From contig JAHHSU010000015.1 in NCBI GenBank assembly GCA_020025035.1, positions 1 through 24,477 of the forward strand: a stretch of 24,477 bases of DNA, in the 5' to 3' direction. Source of the DNA: Thomasclavelia sp. (GTDB taxonomy: Bacteria > Bacillota_I > Bacilli_A > Erysipelotrichales > Coprobacillaceae). Below the pieces are notes generated by a model that was given only the letters and a program-made list of their open reading frames with translations, did not search any database and was not told the origin of the DNA. Position numbers and translations under genes: made by a program. Below are positions 7,696 through 15,097 of this stretch, one piece after another. Position 1 is the stretch's first letter, and each line of letters starts with the position of its first letter.

Positions 7696-8574
7696 ATGAA
7701 AAAAAAATTGCAAACAAACTTTCAAAATAGGCAATATATGCTCTCTAAACATTTTGAGCTATTTTACTATGATGATACAAACTTTAACAGTGTTATTATG
7801 CATTCTCATGATTATTATGAATTTTATTTTTTTGTTGCTGGTGATACCACATTTCAAATTGATAAAAACCAACATCATGTCCAATTTGGAGATATGATGC
7901 TAATTCCACCTCATACAAAACACCGTATTATTTCTCATAATGAAAAAATTCCATATAGAAGGTATATCTTTTGGTTAAGTATTGATTTTTACAATTACTT
8001 AGCAAAAAGTTCATCTTGTTTTAAATATATTGTCGAATATGTACATGAACATCAACAATTTTTATTTCATCTTGATGAAATTTCTTTTAATACATTACAA
8101 ACAAAAATGATTAGATTACTAGAAGAAATGCGTGGTGATAGATTTGGAAAAGAAATTCAACTTCAACTATATGTTAATGATCTAGTTCTACATATTAATC
8201 GCTTTGTTTATGAGCAAATAGAATCTAAAAGTAACTCGAATAATAATACACTTTACTATAATCTTATCGAATATATTGAAACAAATTTAACTAATGAATT
8301 AACCCTTGAATCCATTGCAGAACATTTTTATGTTAGTAAATATCACATTGCTCATATTTTTAAAGAAAATATTGGTATATCTATTCATCAATACATCACT
8401 AAAAAAAGATTAAGTTTATGTCAACAAGCAATGAAATCAAATTTAAATATAACAGATATTTATCAAACATATGGATTTGGAGACTATTCAAGTTTTTATC
8501 GAGCATTCAAAAAAGAATACGGTATTTCACCTAAAGAATACAAGAACAATTGTGTATCATGTTGTAATAAATAA
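7696..8574 (+). CDS. AraC family transcriptional regulator, likely controller of the glucuronate operon
   Basis: A 292-residue two-domain regulator. The N-terminal cupin (about residues 30-85) has the metal/sugar-pocket pattern MHSHDYYEFYFFVAGD and the PPHTKHR strand. The C-terminal AraC DNA-binding domain (about 186-285) has two helix-turn-helix motifs: TLESIAEHFYVSKYHIAHIFKE, and ITDIYQTYGFGDYSSFYRAFKKE followed by GISPKEYK. It is transcribed divergently from uxuB across 139 nt, the classical arrangement for a local activator sensing a pathway sugar acid; that role is inferred. The start at 7696 has a GGAG only 4 nt upstream, so translation may be modest. Confidence 0.88.
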   Translation: MKKKLQTNFQNRQYMLSKHFELFYYDDTNFNSVIMHSHDYYEFYFFVAGDTTFQIDKNQHHVQFGDMMLIPPHTKHRIISHNEKIPYRRYIFWLSIDFYNYLAKSSSCFKYIVEYVHEHQQFLFHLDEISFNTLQTKMIRLLEEMRGDRFGKEIQLQLYVNDLVLHINRFVYEQIESKSNSNNNTLYYNLIEYIETNLTNELTLESIAEHFYVSKYHIAHIFKENIGISIHQYITKKRLSLCQQAMKSNLNITDIYQTYGFGDYSSFYRAFKKEYGISPKEYKNNCVSCCNK

Positions 8575-8594
8575 TTAGAACTAATATATGTATC

Positions 8595-8628
8595 TCAATA
8601 AAATTTATCTTATTGATAAGTATTTTAC
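8595..8628 (+). terminator. Weak hairpin after the AraC-type gene, possible terminator
   Basis: TCAATAA (8595-8601) pairs with TTATTGA (8610-8616) around an 8-nt loop, followed by an AT-rich run with interrupted T-tracts. It is weak compared with the other terminators here. This lies in the 314-nt gene-free stretch 8575-8888, which also holds an inverted repeat, a promoter and a riboswitch. Confidence 0.3.
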
Positions 8629-8670
8629 TTTTATTTATTAACCAATAATAGAGATGTTAATAAAAATACA

Positions 8671-8700
8671 CTAAAAATATGAAGCGATTTCATTTTTTAG
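8671..8700. repeat. 30-bp imperfect inverted repeat upstream of the purine unit
   Basis: CTAAAAA plus ATGAA (8671-8683, with one bulged T) pairs with TTCAT plus TTTTTAG (8689-8700), leaving a 5-nt loop. It ends 21 bp before the -35 of the riboswitch promoter. It could be a second terminator for the AraC-type gene, because the 3' arm contains six Ts, or a protein site; sequence does not decide. Confidence 0.35.
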
Positions 8701-8721
8701 GCAAATGTACAATTATTTTAT

Positions 8722-8750
8722 TTGCTTTACTTCCTTTATTTTAGTATATA
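8722..8750 (+). promoter_or_regulatory. Sigma-A promoter of the riboswitch-controlled purine unit
   Basis: TTGCTT at 8722-8727, a 17-nt spacer, and TATATA at 8745-8750. The expected start near 8757 is about 10 nt before the first paired base of the riboswitch aptamer, a normal arrangement. Confidence 0.6.
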
Positions 8751-8766
8751 TAATGAAATTATGTTT

Positions 8767-8831
8767 TATCATATAATGTTATAATATGGGTAACAGTTTC
8801 TACATCTCACCGTAAATGAGATACTATGATA
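8767..8831 (+). promoter_or_regulatory. Purine riboswitch aptamer, guanine/hypoxanthine type
   Basis: All parts of the purine aptamer can be read. P1 is TATCATA (8767-8773) with TATGATA (8825-8831). J1/2 is TATAAT. P2 is GTTAT with GTAAC, closing a loop with the conserved ATATGG. J2/3 is AGTTTCTAC. P3 is ATCTCA with TGAGAT, closing the conserved CCGTAAA loop. J3/1 is ACTAT. The ligand-specifying base, by alignment with the known family, is C at 8824 (position 74 of the xpt aptamer), which pairs with guanine or hypoxanthine; adenine aptamers carry U. It controls the permease starting at 8889. The 57 nt between aptamer and start codon contain no obvious hairpin plus U-tract. Confidence 0.93.
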
Positions 8832-8888
8832 TATCTGTTTTATTCTGTATAACTAAATATTTATGATGAAACATAGATTGGAGGATAT

Positions 8889-10220
8889 ATGAATAAAATT
8901 GCAGATTTTTTTAGATTTAAAGAACGTAATACGTGTTTAAAAACAGAAATAGTTGCAGGTATTACAACATTTGTCACAATGGCTTATATTTTAGTTGTAC
9001 AACCTGGTGCTATTGTTGGGTATGGAAACACATCATACATTGTTGATGTTAATGGTGTGATGATCACAAAAGAAGCAATTATGGTAACATGTGCTATTAT
9101 TAGTTGTCTTATAACATTATTAATGGCATTCTATACTAATCTTCCCTTTGCTTTAGCAACTGGTATGGGAAGTAATTTTATGTTTGGTTCGTTAATTCAA
9201 TCTCATACATTGTCTTTTGGAGGAGCAATGGCAATGACTTTGATTTCAGGAACTATTTTTTTGTTTTTAACCATTTTTGGTATTAGAGATTTAATTGTAA
9301 AAGCTATACCTAGAAACATAAAAATTGCAATTGGAGCAGGAATAGGATTTTTTATTGCATACTTAGGATTTAAAAATTCTGGTATTACAGTTTTTCATGA
9401 AAATGGTATAGAAATTGGTAATTTCACTGATCCAGCTATAGCTTTATCTATCTTAGGATTAGCATTAATTGCAATACTTACAGCATACAATATAAAAGGT
9501 GCAATTTTAATAAGCATCGTAATTATTACCATTATTGGTATTCCTTTAGGAGTTACAACTGTCCCTAAAACATTAGCTAAAATGCCAGACCTTACTGGAT
9601 TAAACAATATCATATTTAATTTAGATTTTAAATCTGTATTTTCATTTTCATCATTTATATTAATTTTTACTGCATTTTGTGGTGACTTTTTCTCAACATT
9701 AGGAACTATTTTAGGAGTTGGTGCAAAAGCAGGAATGTTAGACAACAATGGGGATTTACCAGGAATTGAAAAACCATTTCTAGTAGATGCTATTGGAACA
9801 TGTGTAGGTGCACTTACAGGAAATACTGTTATCACTACTTTTGTAGAATCAAGTTCTGGAGTAGAAGCAGGAGGTCGTACTGGATTTGCAAGTGTAATTA
9901 CCTCATTATTATTTTTAATGATGATATTTTTATCACCCTTAGTACTAATGATTCCAAATGTAGCTACAGGACCAGCATTAATTTTTGTAGGATTTTTAAT
10001 GATTAGTGGGATTAAAGATATTGATTTTTCTGATTTAACCGAATCTTTTGGCCCATTTATAATGATTATGTTTATTATTTTTACTGCATCTATTGCTAAT
10101 GGTATTGCAGCAGGAATTTTAGCACATGTATTGATCAAAACTGCAACTAGAAATTTTAAAGATGTTCATCCAATTATGTATATCATGTCAATTCCATTAA
10201 TTTGTTATTTTATATTTTAA
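8889..10220 (+). CDS. NCS2 family purine permease (AzgA/PbuG-like)
   Basis: A 443-residue polytopic transporter for guanine/hypoxanthine and possibly adenine uptake with protons. The start region (residues 18-45, TEIVAGITTFVTMAYILVVQPG) is diagnostic of the AzgA branch of nucleobase-cation symporters. So is VESSSGVEAGGRTGFASV near residues 318-335, the substrate-site segment in helix 10. The remaining sequence is a series of about 12-14 hydrophobic helices. Control by a C74 purine riboswitch and linkage to adenine deaminase support hypoxanthine/guanine or adenine as substrate; which one cannot be settled here. The start at 8889 has GGAGG with a short 4-nt spacing. The gap to ade is 48 nt. Confidence 0.9.
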   Translation: MNKIADFFRFKERNTCLKTEIVAGITTFVTMAYILVVQPGAIVGYGNTSYIVDVNGVMITKEAIMVTCAIISCLITLLMAFYTNLPFALATGMGSNFMFGSLIQSHTLSFGGAMAMTLISGTIFLFLTIFGIRDLIVKAIPRNIKIAIGAGIGFFIAYLGFKNSGITVFHENGIEIGNFTDPAIALSILGLALIAILTAYNIKGAILISIVIITIIGIPLGVTTVPKTLAKMPDLTGLNNIIFNLDFKSVFSFSSFILIFTAFCGDFFSTLGTILGVGAKAGMLDNNGDLPGIEKPFLVDAIGTCVGALTGNTVITTFVESSSGVEAGGRTGFASVITSLLFLMMIFLSPLVLMIPNVATGPALIFVGFLMISGIKDIDFSDLTESFGPFIMIMFIIFTASIANGIAAGILAHVLIKTATRNFKDVHPIMYIMSIPLICYFIF

Positions 10221-10268
10221 TTAAATGCTTAAAATATTTATAAATTATAGAATATTTAGGAGAAAAAT

Positions 10269-12047
10269 ATGAAAATACTACCAAAAAATAAACAAAAACT
10301 ATTACAAGCTGCTTTAGGTAAAATTCAAAATGATTTATTAATAAAAAACACTAAACTTGTTAATGTTATTACTGGTGAAATATACCCAGCAAATGTATTT
10401 GTATATGATGGATTTATAACTCATGTTGAATACAAAGATTTAAACGCAGATTTAAATAATGCTAATCTAATCATTGATGCAAAAGGAAAGTATCTTATCC
10501 CTGGTTTTATTGATGCACATGAACACATTGAAAGCTCAATGATGACCCCACGAAATTTTGCAAAATCAATTATCCCTTGGGGAACGACAACCATTGTAAC
10601 TGATCCTCATGAAATAGCAAATGTTCTAGGTATGGAAGGTGTATATTATATGTATGAAAACTCTAATAATCTTCCTATGCGCCAACTAATAGATATTCCA
10701 AGTTGTATACCTGCTGTTCCTAATTTAGAAAATTCAGGTGCTACTTTTTTAGCAGATGAAATTGAAAAATTATGTAATCTAGATAGAGTAATTGGGTTAG
10801 CTGAAGTAATGGATTATCTTGCGGTTATTCATGGTGAAAAACGAATGATGGACATTATACAAGTTGCTCAAGATCGTGGATTATACATTCAAGGACATGC
10901 ACCATATGTAAGTGGACGTATGTTATCAGCATATTTATGTGGCGGCCCTAACACATGCCATGAAACACGTGCACCAAGTGAGGCACTAGAAAAATTACGC
11001 AATGGAATGTATGTTGATGCTAGAGATAGTTCGATTACAAAAAATGTATCTGATATTTTAACAGGAATTAAAGATATTAAATTTTATGACCATCTATGCT
11101 TTTGTACTGATGACAAAGAAGCTGATGATATATTGCATAATGGACATATGAACGATGTAGTACGTAATGCAATACGTTGTGGAATGGATCCTATTACAGC
11201 AATTAAAAGTGCTACGTATAATACTGCTAGAGAGATAAAAATTGATAATCTAGGTGCTATTGCTCCAGGTTTTGTAGCAGATATGATTTTAGTTGATAGT
11301 TTAGAAGAATTAAAACCAAGTCATGTTTTCTATAATGGGCAATTAGTAGCAAAAGATGGCCAACTATTAGAATCCATAGAGGATAAGGATTTTGAAATTG
11401 AACAACGAAATTCAATGTTTGTAAAAACATTAAGTGAAGAAGATTTACGTTTAAAAGCTAATATAACTAATGGTAGTATAAAAGTAAATATAATGAAATA
11501 TAATAACCTACTATTATCTAGTACTAAACTAACTACAGAAGAATTACCCGTTAAAAATGGCTATATAGAATTAAATGATGATGATTTAAAATTTGTTGCT
11601 GTAATTAATCGTCATCAAGGACATGACACAATAGGTTTAGGCATAGTACGTGGGTTTGGTACCAAAACTGGTGCATTAGCATCTACAGTTTCTCATGATT
11701 CACATAATCTTACCATTGTGTTTGATAATGTAAAAAATGCTTTAATAGCAGCAAATGAACTCATTAATTGTGGTGGTGGGATGTGTGCAGTAAAAAATGG
11801 TAAAATTTTACACACACTTAAATTACCATTAGCAGGGCTAATTTCTTTAAAATCAGCAAAAGAATTAGCTATAGATATCAAAAAAATGAAAGATGCAAAT
11901 AGAGAGTTAGGATTAGTTGATATAGAAAATCCTTTACTACGCATTGTAACTTTAGCACTTCCTGTTATACCAGAAGTAAAAATGTCAGACTTAGGCCTAG
12001 TCGATGTTTTAAACAAAAAAATTATTCCCTTATTTGTTTCTAAATAG
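10269..12047 (+). CDS. ade: Adenine deaminase
   Basis: Hydrolyses adenine to hypoxanthine and ammonia (EC 3.5.4.2). The 592-residue metal-dependent amidohydrolase has the family length. Seen are the N-terminal composite domain, the HxH metal motif His84/His86 (PGFIDAHEHIESSMM), TDPHEIANVLG at about 111-121, GLAEVMDY at about 176-183 with the bridging Glu, GHAPYVSG, and the C-terminal adenine-deaminase domain with LPLAGLIS. The start at 10269 has AGGAG 6 nt upstream. It follows the permease by 48 nt, with no terminator between, and so lies under the same guanine riboswitch; its product is a ligand of that riboswitch class. Confidence 0.95.
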   Translation: MKILPKNKQKLLQAALGKIQNDLLIKNTKLVNVITGEIYPANVFVYDGFITHVEYKDLNADLNNANLIIDAKGKYLIPGFIDAHEHIESSMMTPRNFAKSIIPWGTTTIVTDPHEIANVLGMEGVYYMYENSNNLPMRQLIDIPSCIPAVPNLENSGATFLADEIEKLCNLDRVIGLAEVMDYLAVIHGEKRMMDIIQVAQDRGLYIQGHAPYVSGRMLSAYLCGGPNTCHETRAPSEALEKLRNGMYVDARDSSITKNVSDILTGIKDIKFYDHLCFCTDDKEADDILHNGHMNDVVRNAIRCGMDPITAIKSATYNTAREIKIDNLGAIAPGFVADMILVDSLEELKPSHVFYNGQLVAKDGQLLESIEDKDFEIEQRNSMFVKTLSEEDLRLKANITNGSIKVNIMKYNNLLLSSTKLTTEELPVKNGYIELNDDDLKFVAVINRHQGHDTIGLGIVRGFGTKTGALASTVSHDSHNLTIVFDNVKNALIAANELINCGGGMCAVKNGKILHTLKLPLAGLISLKSAKELAIDIKKMKDANRELGLVDIENPLLRIVTLALPVIPEVKMSDLGLVDVLNKKIIPLFVSK

Positions 12048-12075
12048 TTAATGACAGTCTTTATTATAAACTATC

Positions 12076-12122
12076 AAAGTGTTAGATAATCATTAGGTTA
12101 TTTAACACTTTTAATAATTTTA
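12076..12122 (+). terminator. Intrinsic terminator of the permease-ade unit
   Basis: AAAGTGTTA (12076-12084) pairs with TAACACTTT (12103-12111), with an inner ATAA/TTAT stem past one mismatch and an 8-nt loop, followed by a T-rich tail. It begins 28 nt after the ade stop. Confidence 0.75.
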
Positions 12123-12249
12123 TTTAACTATAAATATCAAAAATTCTATCCTAAATTACAAACAAAAGTTAAATTTGAAATACAAAAGTATAAATAGGTA
12201 AAAAATATCATAAAACTATAAATAAATGTATAAAATTTAAAGATTAAGA

Positions 12250-12300
12250 TTAGCTGATATCCACATATTTTTTTATTGTAACATATGTGTTGATAGCTAA
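12250..12300. repeat. Interrupted long inverted repeat in the ade-degV gap
   Basis: Arms 12250-12268 and 12283-12300 share TTAGCT/AGCTAA, ATC/GAT and CACATAT/ATATGTG with small offsets, around a T-rich loop. No U-tract follows on either strand. It lies upstream of the degV promoter, outside that transcript. The rest of the 335-nt gene-free stretch 12048-12382 is very AT-rich, with several TATAAATA-like words; I see no gene in it. Confidence 0.45.
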
Positions 12301-12330
12301 GAAAAGCATTCATTATTTTATTTATTTTTA

Positions 12331-12359
12331 TTGTTTATTTTATAAAAATTTGATATTAT
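12331..12359 (+). promoter_or_regulatory. Sigma-A promoter of the DegV-family gene
   Basis: TTGTTT at 12331-12336, a 17-nt spacer, and TATTAT at 12354-12359. The leader is very short, with AGGAGG at 12369-12374 and ATG at 12383. A-tracts upstream could act as an UP element. Confidence 0.6.
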
Positions 12360-12382
12360 GAACTAGTTAGGAGGTTACTTCT

Positions 12383-13255
12383 ATGAATAATAAAATTGCA
12401 ATTATTACAGATAGTAATTCAAGTATAAGTCAAGAAGAGGCTAAACAATTTGGAGTATATGTATTACCAATGCCTTTTACAATTGATGGAAAAGAATACT
12501 TTGAAGATATAAATTTATCTCAATCAGATTTTTTTACTATGCTTGAATCTGGAGCATCTGTTTTTACATCTCAGCCATCAATTGGTACGATAACTAAGTT
12601 GTGGGATGAACTACTTGAAACACATCATCAAATTGTTCATATCCCAATGTCAAGTGGACTAAGCGGATCTTGTCAAACTGCTACTATTCTTGCAAAAGAA
12701 TATGATGGTAAAGTAGAAGTTGTCAACAACCAACGTATTTCTGTAACACTAAAGCATGATGTTTTAACAGCAAAAAGACTAGCAGATAAAGGAAAAACAG
12801 CAAAAGAAATTAAAGAAATTCTAGAAAAATATAAATTTAACAGCTCAATTTACATTACAGTCCCTTCTTTAGAATATTTAAAACGTGGTGGACGAATTAC
12901 TAAAACTGCTGCTGCATTAGGTGGTTTACTTAAAATCAAACCTATTTTAACCATTCAAGGTGAAAAACTTGATGCCTTTGATAAAACAAGAACAATTTCA
13001 AAAGCATTCAAAATTATGGCAACGAATTTAGTAAAGGATACAGAAGAAAAAATTGATCCTATCCACTCTGGAAAAAATTGCACAATTTACGTTGCATACT
13101 CTAAAGATATAAACATTGGACTAGAAATGAAAAATTATTTACAACAGTATTTTCCAAATCATCAAATTGAAATAGCACCTTTATCTATTTCAGTTTCCTG
13201 TCATACTGGTCCAAATGCGATTGGAATAGCAGCTTGTTTAAATATAGACGACTAG
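12383..13255 (+). CDS. DegV family fatty-acid-binding protein (FakB-like)
   Basis: A 290-residue two-domain DegV protein. Family members bind a fatty acid and can present it to the FakA kinase for acyl-phosphate formation; FakA is not in this window. Diagnostic blocks are IITDSNSSIS at residues 7-16, TSQPSIG near 62-68, the lipid-headgroup SSGLSGS near 92-98, and SLEYLKRGGRI near 166-176. The start at 12383 has AGGAGG 8 nt upstream. It is a single-gene unit; its stop codon lies inside the 5' arm of its terminator. Binding specificity is not predictable by eye. Confidence 0.92.
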   Translation: MNNKIAIITDSNSSISQEEAKQFGVYVLPMPFTIDGKEYFEDINLSQSDFFTMLESGASVFTSQPSIGTITKLWDELLETHHQIVHIPMSSGLSGSCQTATILAKEYDGKVEVVNNQRISVTLKHDVLTAKRLADKGKTAKEIKEILEKYKFNSSIYITVPSLEYLKRGGRITKTAAALGGLLKIKPILTIQGEKLDAFDKTRTISKAFKIMATNLVKDTEEKIDPIHSGKNCTIYVAYSKDINIGLEMKNYLQQYFPNHQIEIAPLSISVSCHTGPNAIGIAACLNIDD

Positions 13256-13276
13256 AGTTTAACTCTAGTTTTTTTA
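13251..13276 (+). terminator. Intrinsic terminator overlapping the degV stop codon
   Basis: ACTAGAGTT pairs with AACTCTAGT (9 bp, 13251-13259 and 13261-13269) around a tight centre, then runs into a tract of about eight Ts. The TAG stop at 13253-13255 is part of the left arm. Confidence 0.85.
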
Positions 13277-13282
13277 TTTAAT

Positions 13283-13312
13283 TTGTTAAAAAAATAAAAA
13301 TTGTGATATACT
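13283..13312 (+). promoter_or_regulatory. Promoter of the RNase J gene
   Basis: TTGTTA at 13283-13288, an 18-nt A-rich spacer and TATACT at 13307-13312, placed just after the degV terminator. It precedes an AAAGAGGTG ribosome site and the ATG at 13340. Confidence 0.55.
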
Positions 13313-13339
13313 AACATTAGATAATAAAGAGGTGAAAAT

Positions 13340-15097
13340 ATGCCAGTTAAAAATACAAATGAAAAAAACAAAACAAATAATAGGTATCCAAATAAAAAAA
13401 AGAATACATTAAAAAATATCAACAACCATCAATACCACAATGATGAAACTAAAGTATACGCACTAGGTGGACTTGGTGAAGTTGGTAAAAATATGTACTG
13501 TGTTGAACATGACGATGAAATTATTATTATTGATGCTGGAGTAAAATTTGCAGAAGAAGGATTACCTGGAATAGATTATATTATTCCTGACTATAGTTAC
13601 TTAGTTAAAAATCAAAAAAAAATTAAAGCCTTATTAATTACGCACGGCCATGAAGATCATATTGGAGGAATACCATTTTTACTACAAATTGTAAATATTC
13701 CTTTTATTTATGCTACACCTTTAGCAAGTGCGCTAATTAAACGTAAACTAGATGAAAAAAAATTAACTAATGCATCTAAAATTATTGAAATTAATGATGC
13801 ATATCAATTTTCAACAAAGCACTTTAATATTGGATTTTTTAGAACTAACCACTCTATTCCTGAATCAATTGGGATTATTATCAATTCGCCAAATGGAAGA
13901 ATTGTTTCTACAGGAGATTTCAAATTCGATCTTACTCCAATAGGTGCTCCTGCAGATTTTCAAAAAATGTCATTTATGGGAGCTACTGGAGTTACATTAT
14001 TACTTAGTGATTCTACAAATGCTGAAGTTCCAACATTTTCTTTAAGTGAAAAAGTAATTTCAAATTCAATCCAAAACGAATTTAGAAAATCAGAAGGTCG
14101 TATAATTGTTGCAACATTTGCATCCAATGTAGATCGTGTACAACAAATTGTACAAGCTGCTGTTAAATTTGACAGAAAAATATTAGTGTTTGGTCGTTCT
14201 ATGGAAAATGTTATTGAAACATCAAGAAAACTAGGTCATATCAAATGTCCAGATAAATATTTTATTAAAACTGATGAAGCTAGACGCTTAAAAGATAATA
14301 AAATATTAATATTATGTACAGGTAGTCAAGGAGAACCTCTTGCTGCATTATCAAGAATTGCAGCAGGTACACATAAATACATTAAAATAAAACCAACTGA
14401 TACTGTTATTTTTTCTTCAAGTCCAATTCCTGGAAATGCAGCTAGTATCAATAGAGTGGTTAATAAATTATTTAGACTTGGTGCTAAAGTTCTAACACAT
14501 TCACCATTAAATAGCCTACATACATCTGGACATGCTAGTCAAGAAGAACAAAAATTAATGTTATTATTAACTAGTCCTAAATATTTTTTTCCAGTACATG
14601 GAGAATATCGTATGTTAAAAATTCATAGTGAGCTGGCTCACGATGTAGGTATTCCTATGGAAAATACATTTGTTTTATCAAATGGAGATGTAATTTTATT
14701 AAAAGATGGTGAAGCAAGATTAGGAAATAGAGTACATGCAGATGATATATACGTTGATGGTAACGATATTACTGGATTATCAACTGCTGTATTACGTGAT
14801 CGAAAAATATTATCAGAGGATGGTATGGTATCTATCATGATTAGTATGGACTCTCATAATGGAAAATTATTATCTAAGCCAGTTATTGTTTCAAGAGGAT
14901 TTGTATATATGAAAGATAGCTATTACCTAATTAGAGAAGCAGAAAAATTAGTACAAGAATCACTAACAACTCTATTAAAAGGTAAAACAACATTTAGTGA
15001 AATCAAAAGTACAGTTAGAGATACACTTGGTCCATATTTTTATAGGAAAACTAAACGCAATCCAATGATTATTCCAGTCATTATGAATAAGAAATAA
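13340..15097 (+). CDS. rnj: Ribonuclease J
   Basis: A 585-residue metallo-beta-lactamase/beta-CASP nuclease with 5'-3' exo- and endonuclease activity in mRNA decay and rRNA maturation of Bacillota. After a 35-40 residue Asn/Lys-rich extension, the catalytic core begins at VYALGGLGEVGKNMY. The metal motif HGHEDH is at residues 102-107, STGDF and SDSTNAE follow, and the beta-CASP region has the TSGHAS and FPVHGEYRMLK blocks. A C-terminal domain is present. It is about 30 residues longer than B. subtilis J1 because of the N-terminal tail; the start is supported by AAAGAGGTG. Its stop overlaps the next start by one base (TAATG). J1 versus J2 cannot be assigned here. Confidence 0.95.
   Translation: MPVKNTNEKNKTNNRYPNKKKNTLKNINNHQYHNDETKVYALGGLGEVGKNMYCVEHDDEIIIIDAGVKFAEEGLPGIDYIIPDYSYLVKNQKKIKALLITHGHEDHIGGIPFLLQIVNIPFIYATPLASALIKRKLDEKKLTNASKIIEINDAYQFSTKHFNIGFFRTNHSIPESIGIIINSPNGRIVSTGDFKFDLTPIGAPADFQKMSFMGATGVTLLLSDSTNAEVPTFSLSEKVISNSIQNEFRKSEGRIIVATFASNVDRVQQIVQAAVKFDRKILVFGRSMENVIETSRKLGHIKCPDKYFIKTDEARRLKDNKILILCTGSQGEPLAALSRIAAGTHKYIKIKPTDTVIFSSSPIPGNAASINRVVNKLFRLGAKVLTHSPLNSLHTSGHASQEEQKLMLLLTSPKYFFPVHGEYRMLKIHSELAHDVGIPMENTFVLSNGDVILLKDGEARLGNRVHADDIYVDGNDITGLSTAVLRDRKILSEDGMVSIMISMDSHNGKLLSKPVIVSRGFVYMKDSYYLIREAEKLVQESLTTLLKGKTTFSEIKSTVRDTLGPYFYRKTKRNPMIIPVIMNKK

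Noticed and set aside
8679..8744. A 21-codon frame (MKRFHFLG... hydrophobic) in the gap before the riboswitch
   Set aside because: It looks like a short signal-like peptide but has no ribosome site, overlaps an inverted repeat and ends inside the -35/-10 region of the permease promoter.
8767..8831. Adenine-sensing version of the purine riboswitch, suggested by the downstream adenine deaminase
   Set aside because: The specificity base read from the alignment is C (8824), not U, so guanine/hypoxanthine is the expected ligand.
9395..10138. A 247-codon minus-strand open frame opposite the purine permease
   Set aside because: It is the antisense of a hydrophobic transporter with biased third positions, has no recognisable domain, and the plus-strand gene is strongly supported by family blocks.
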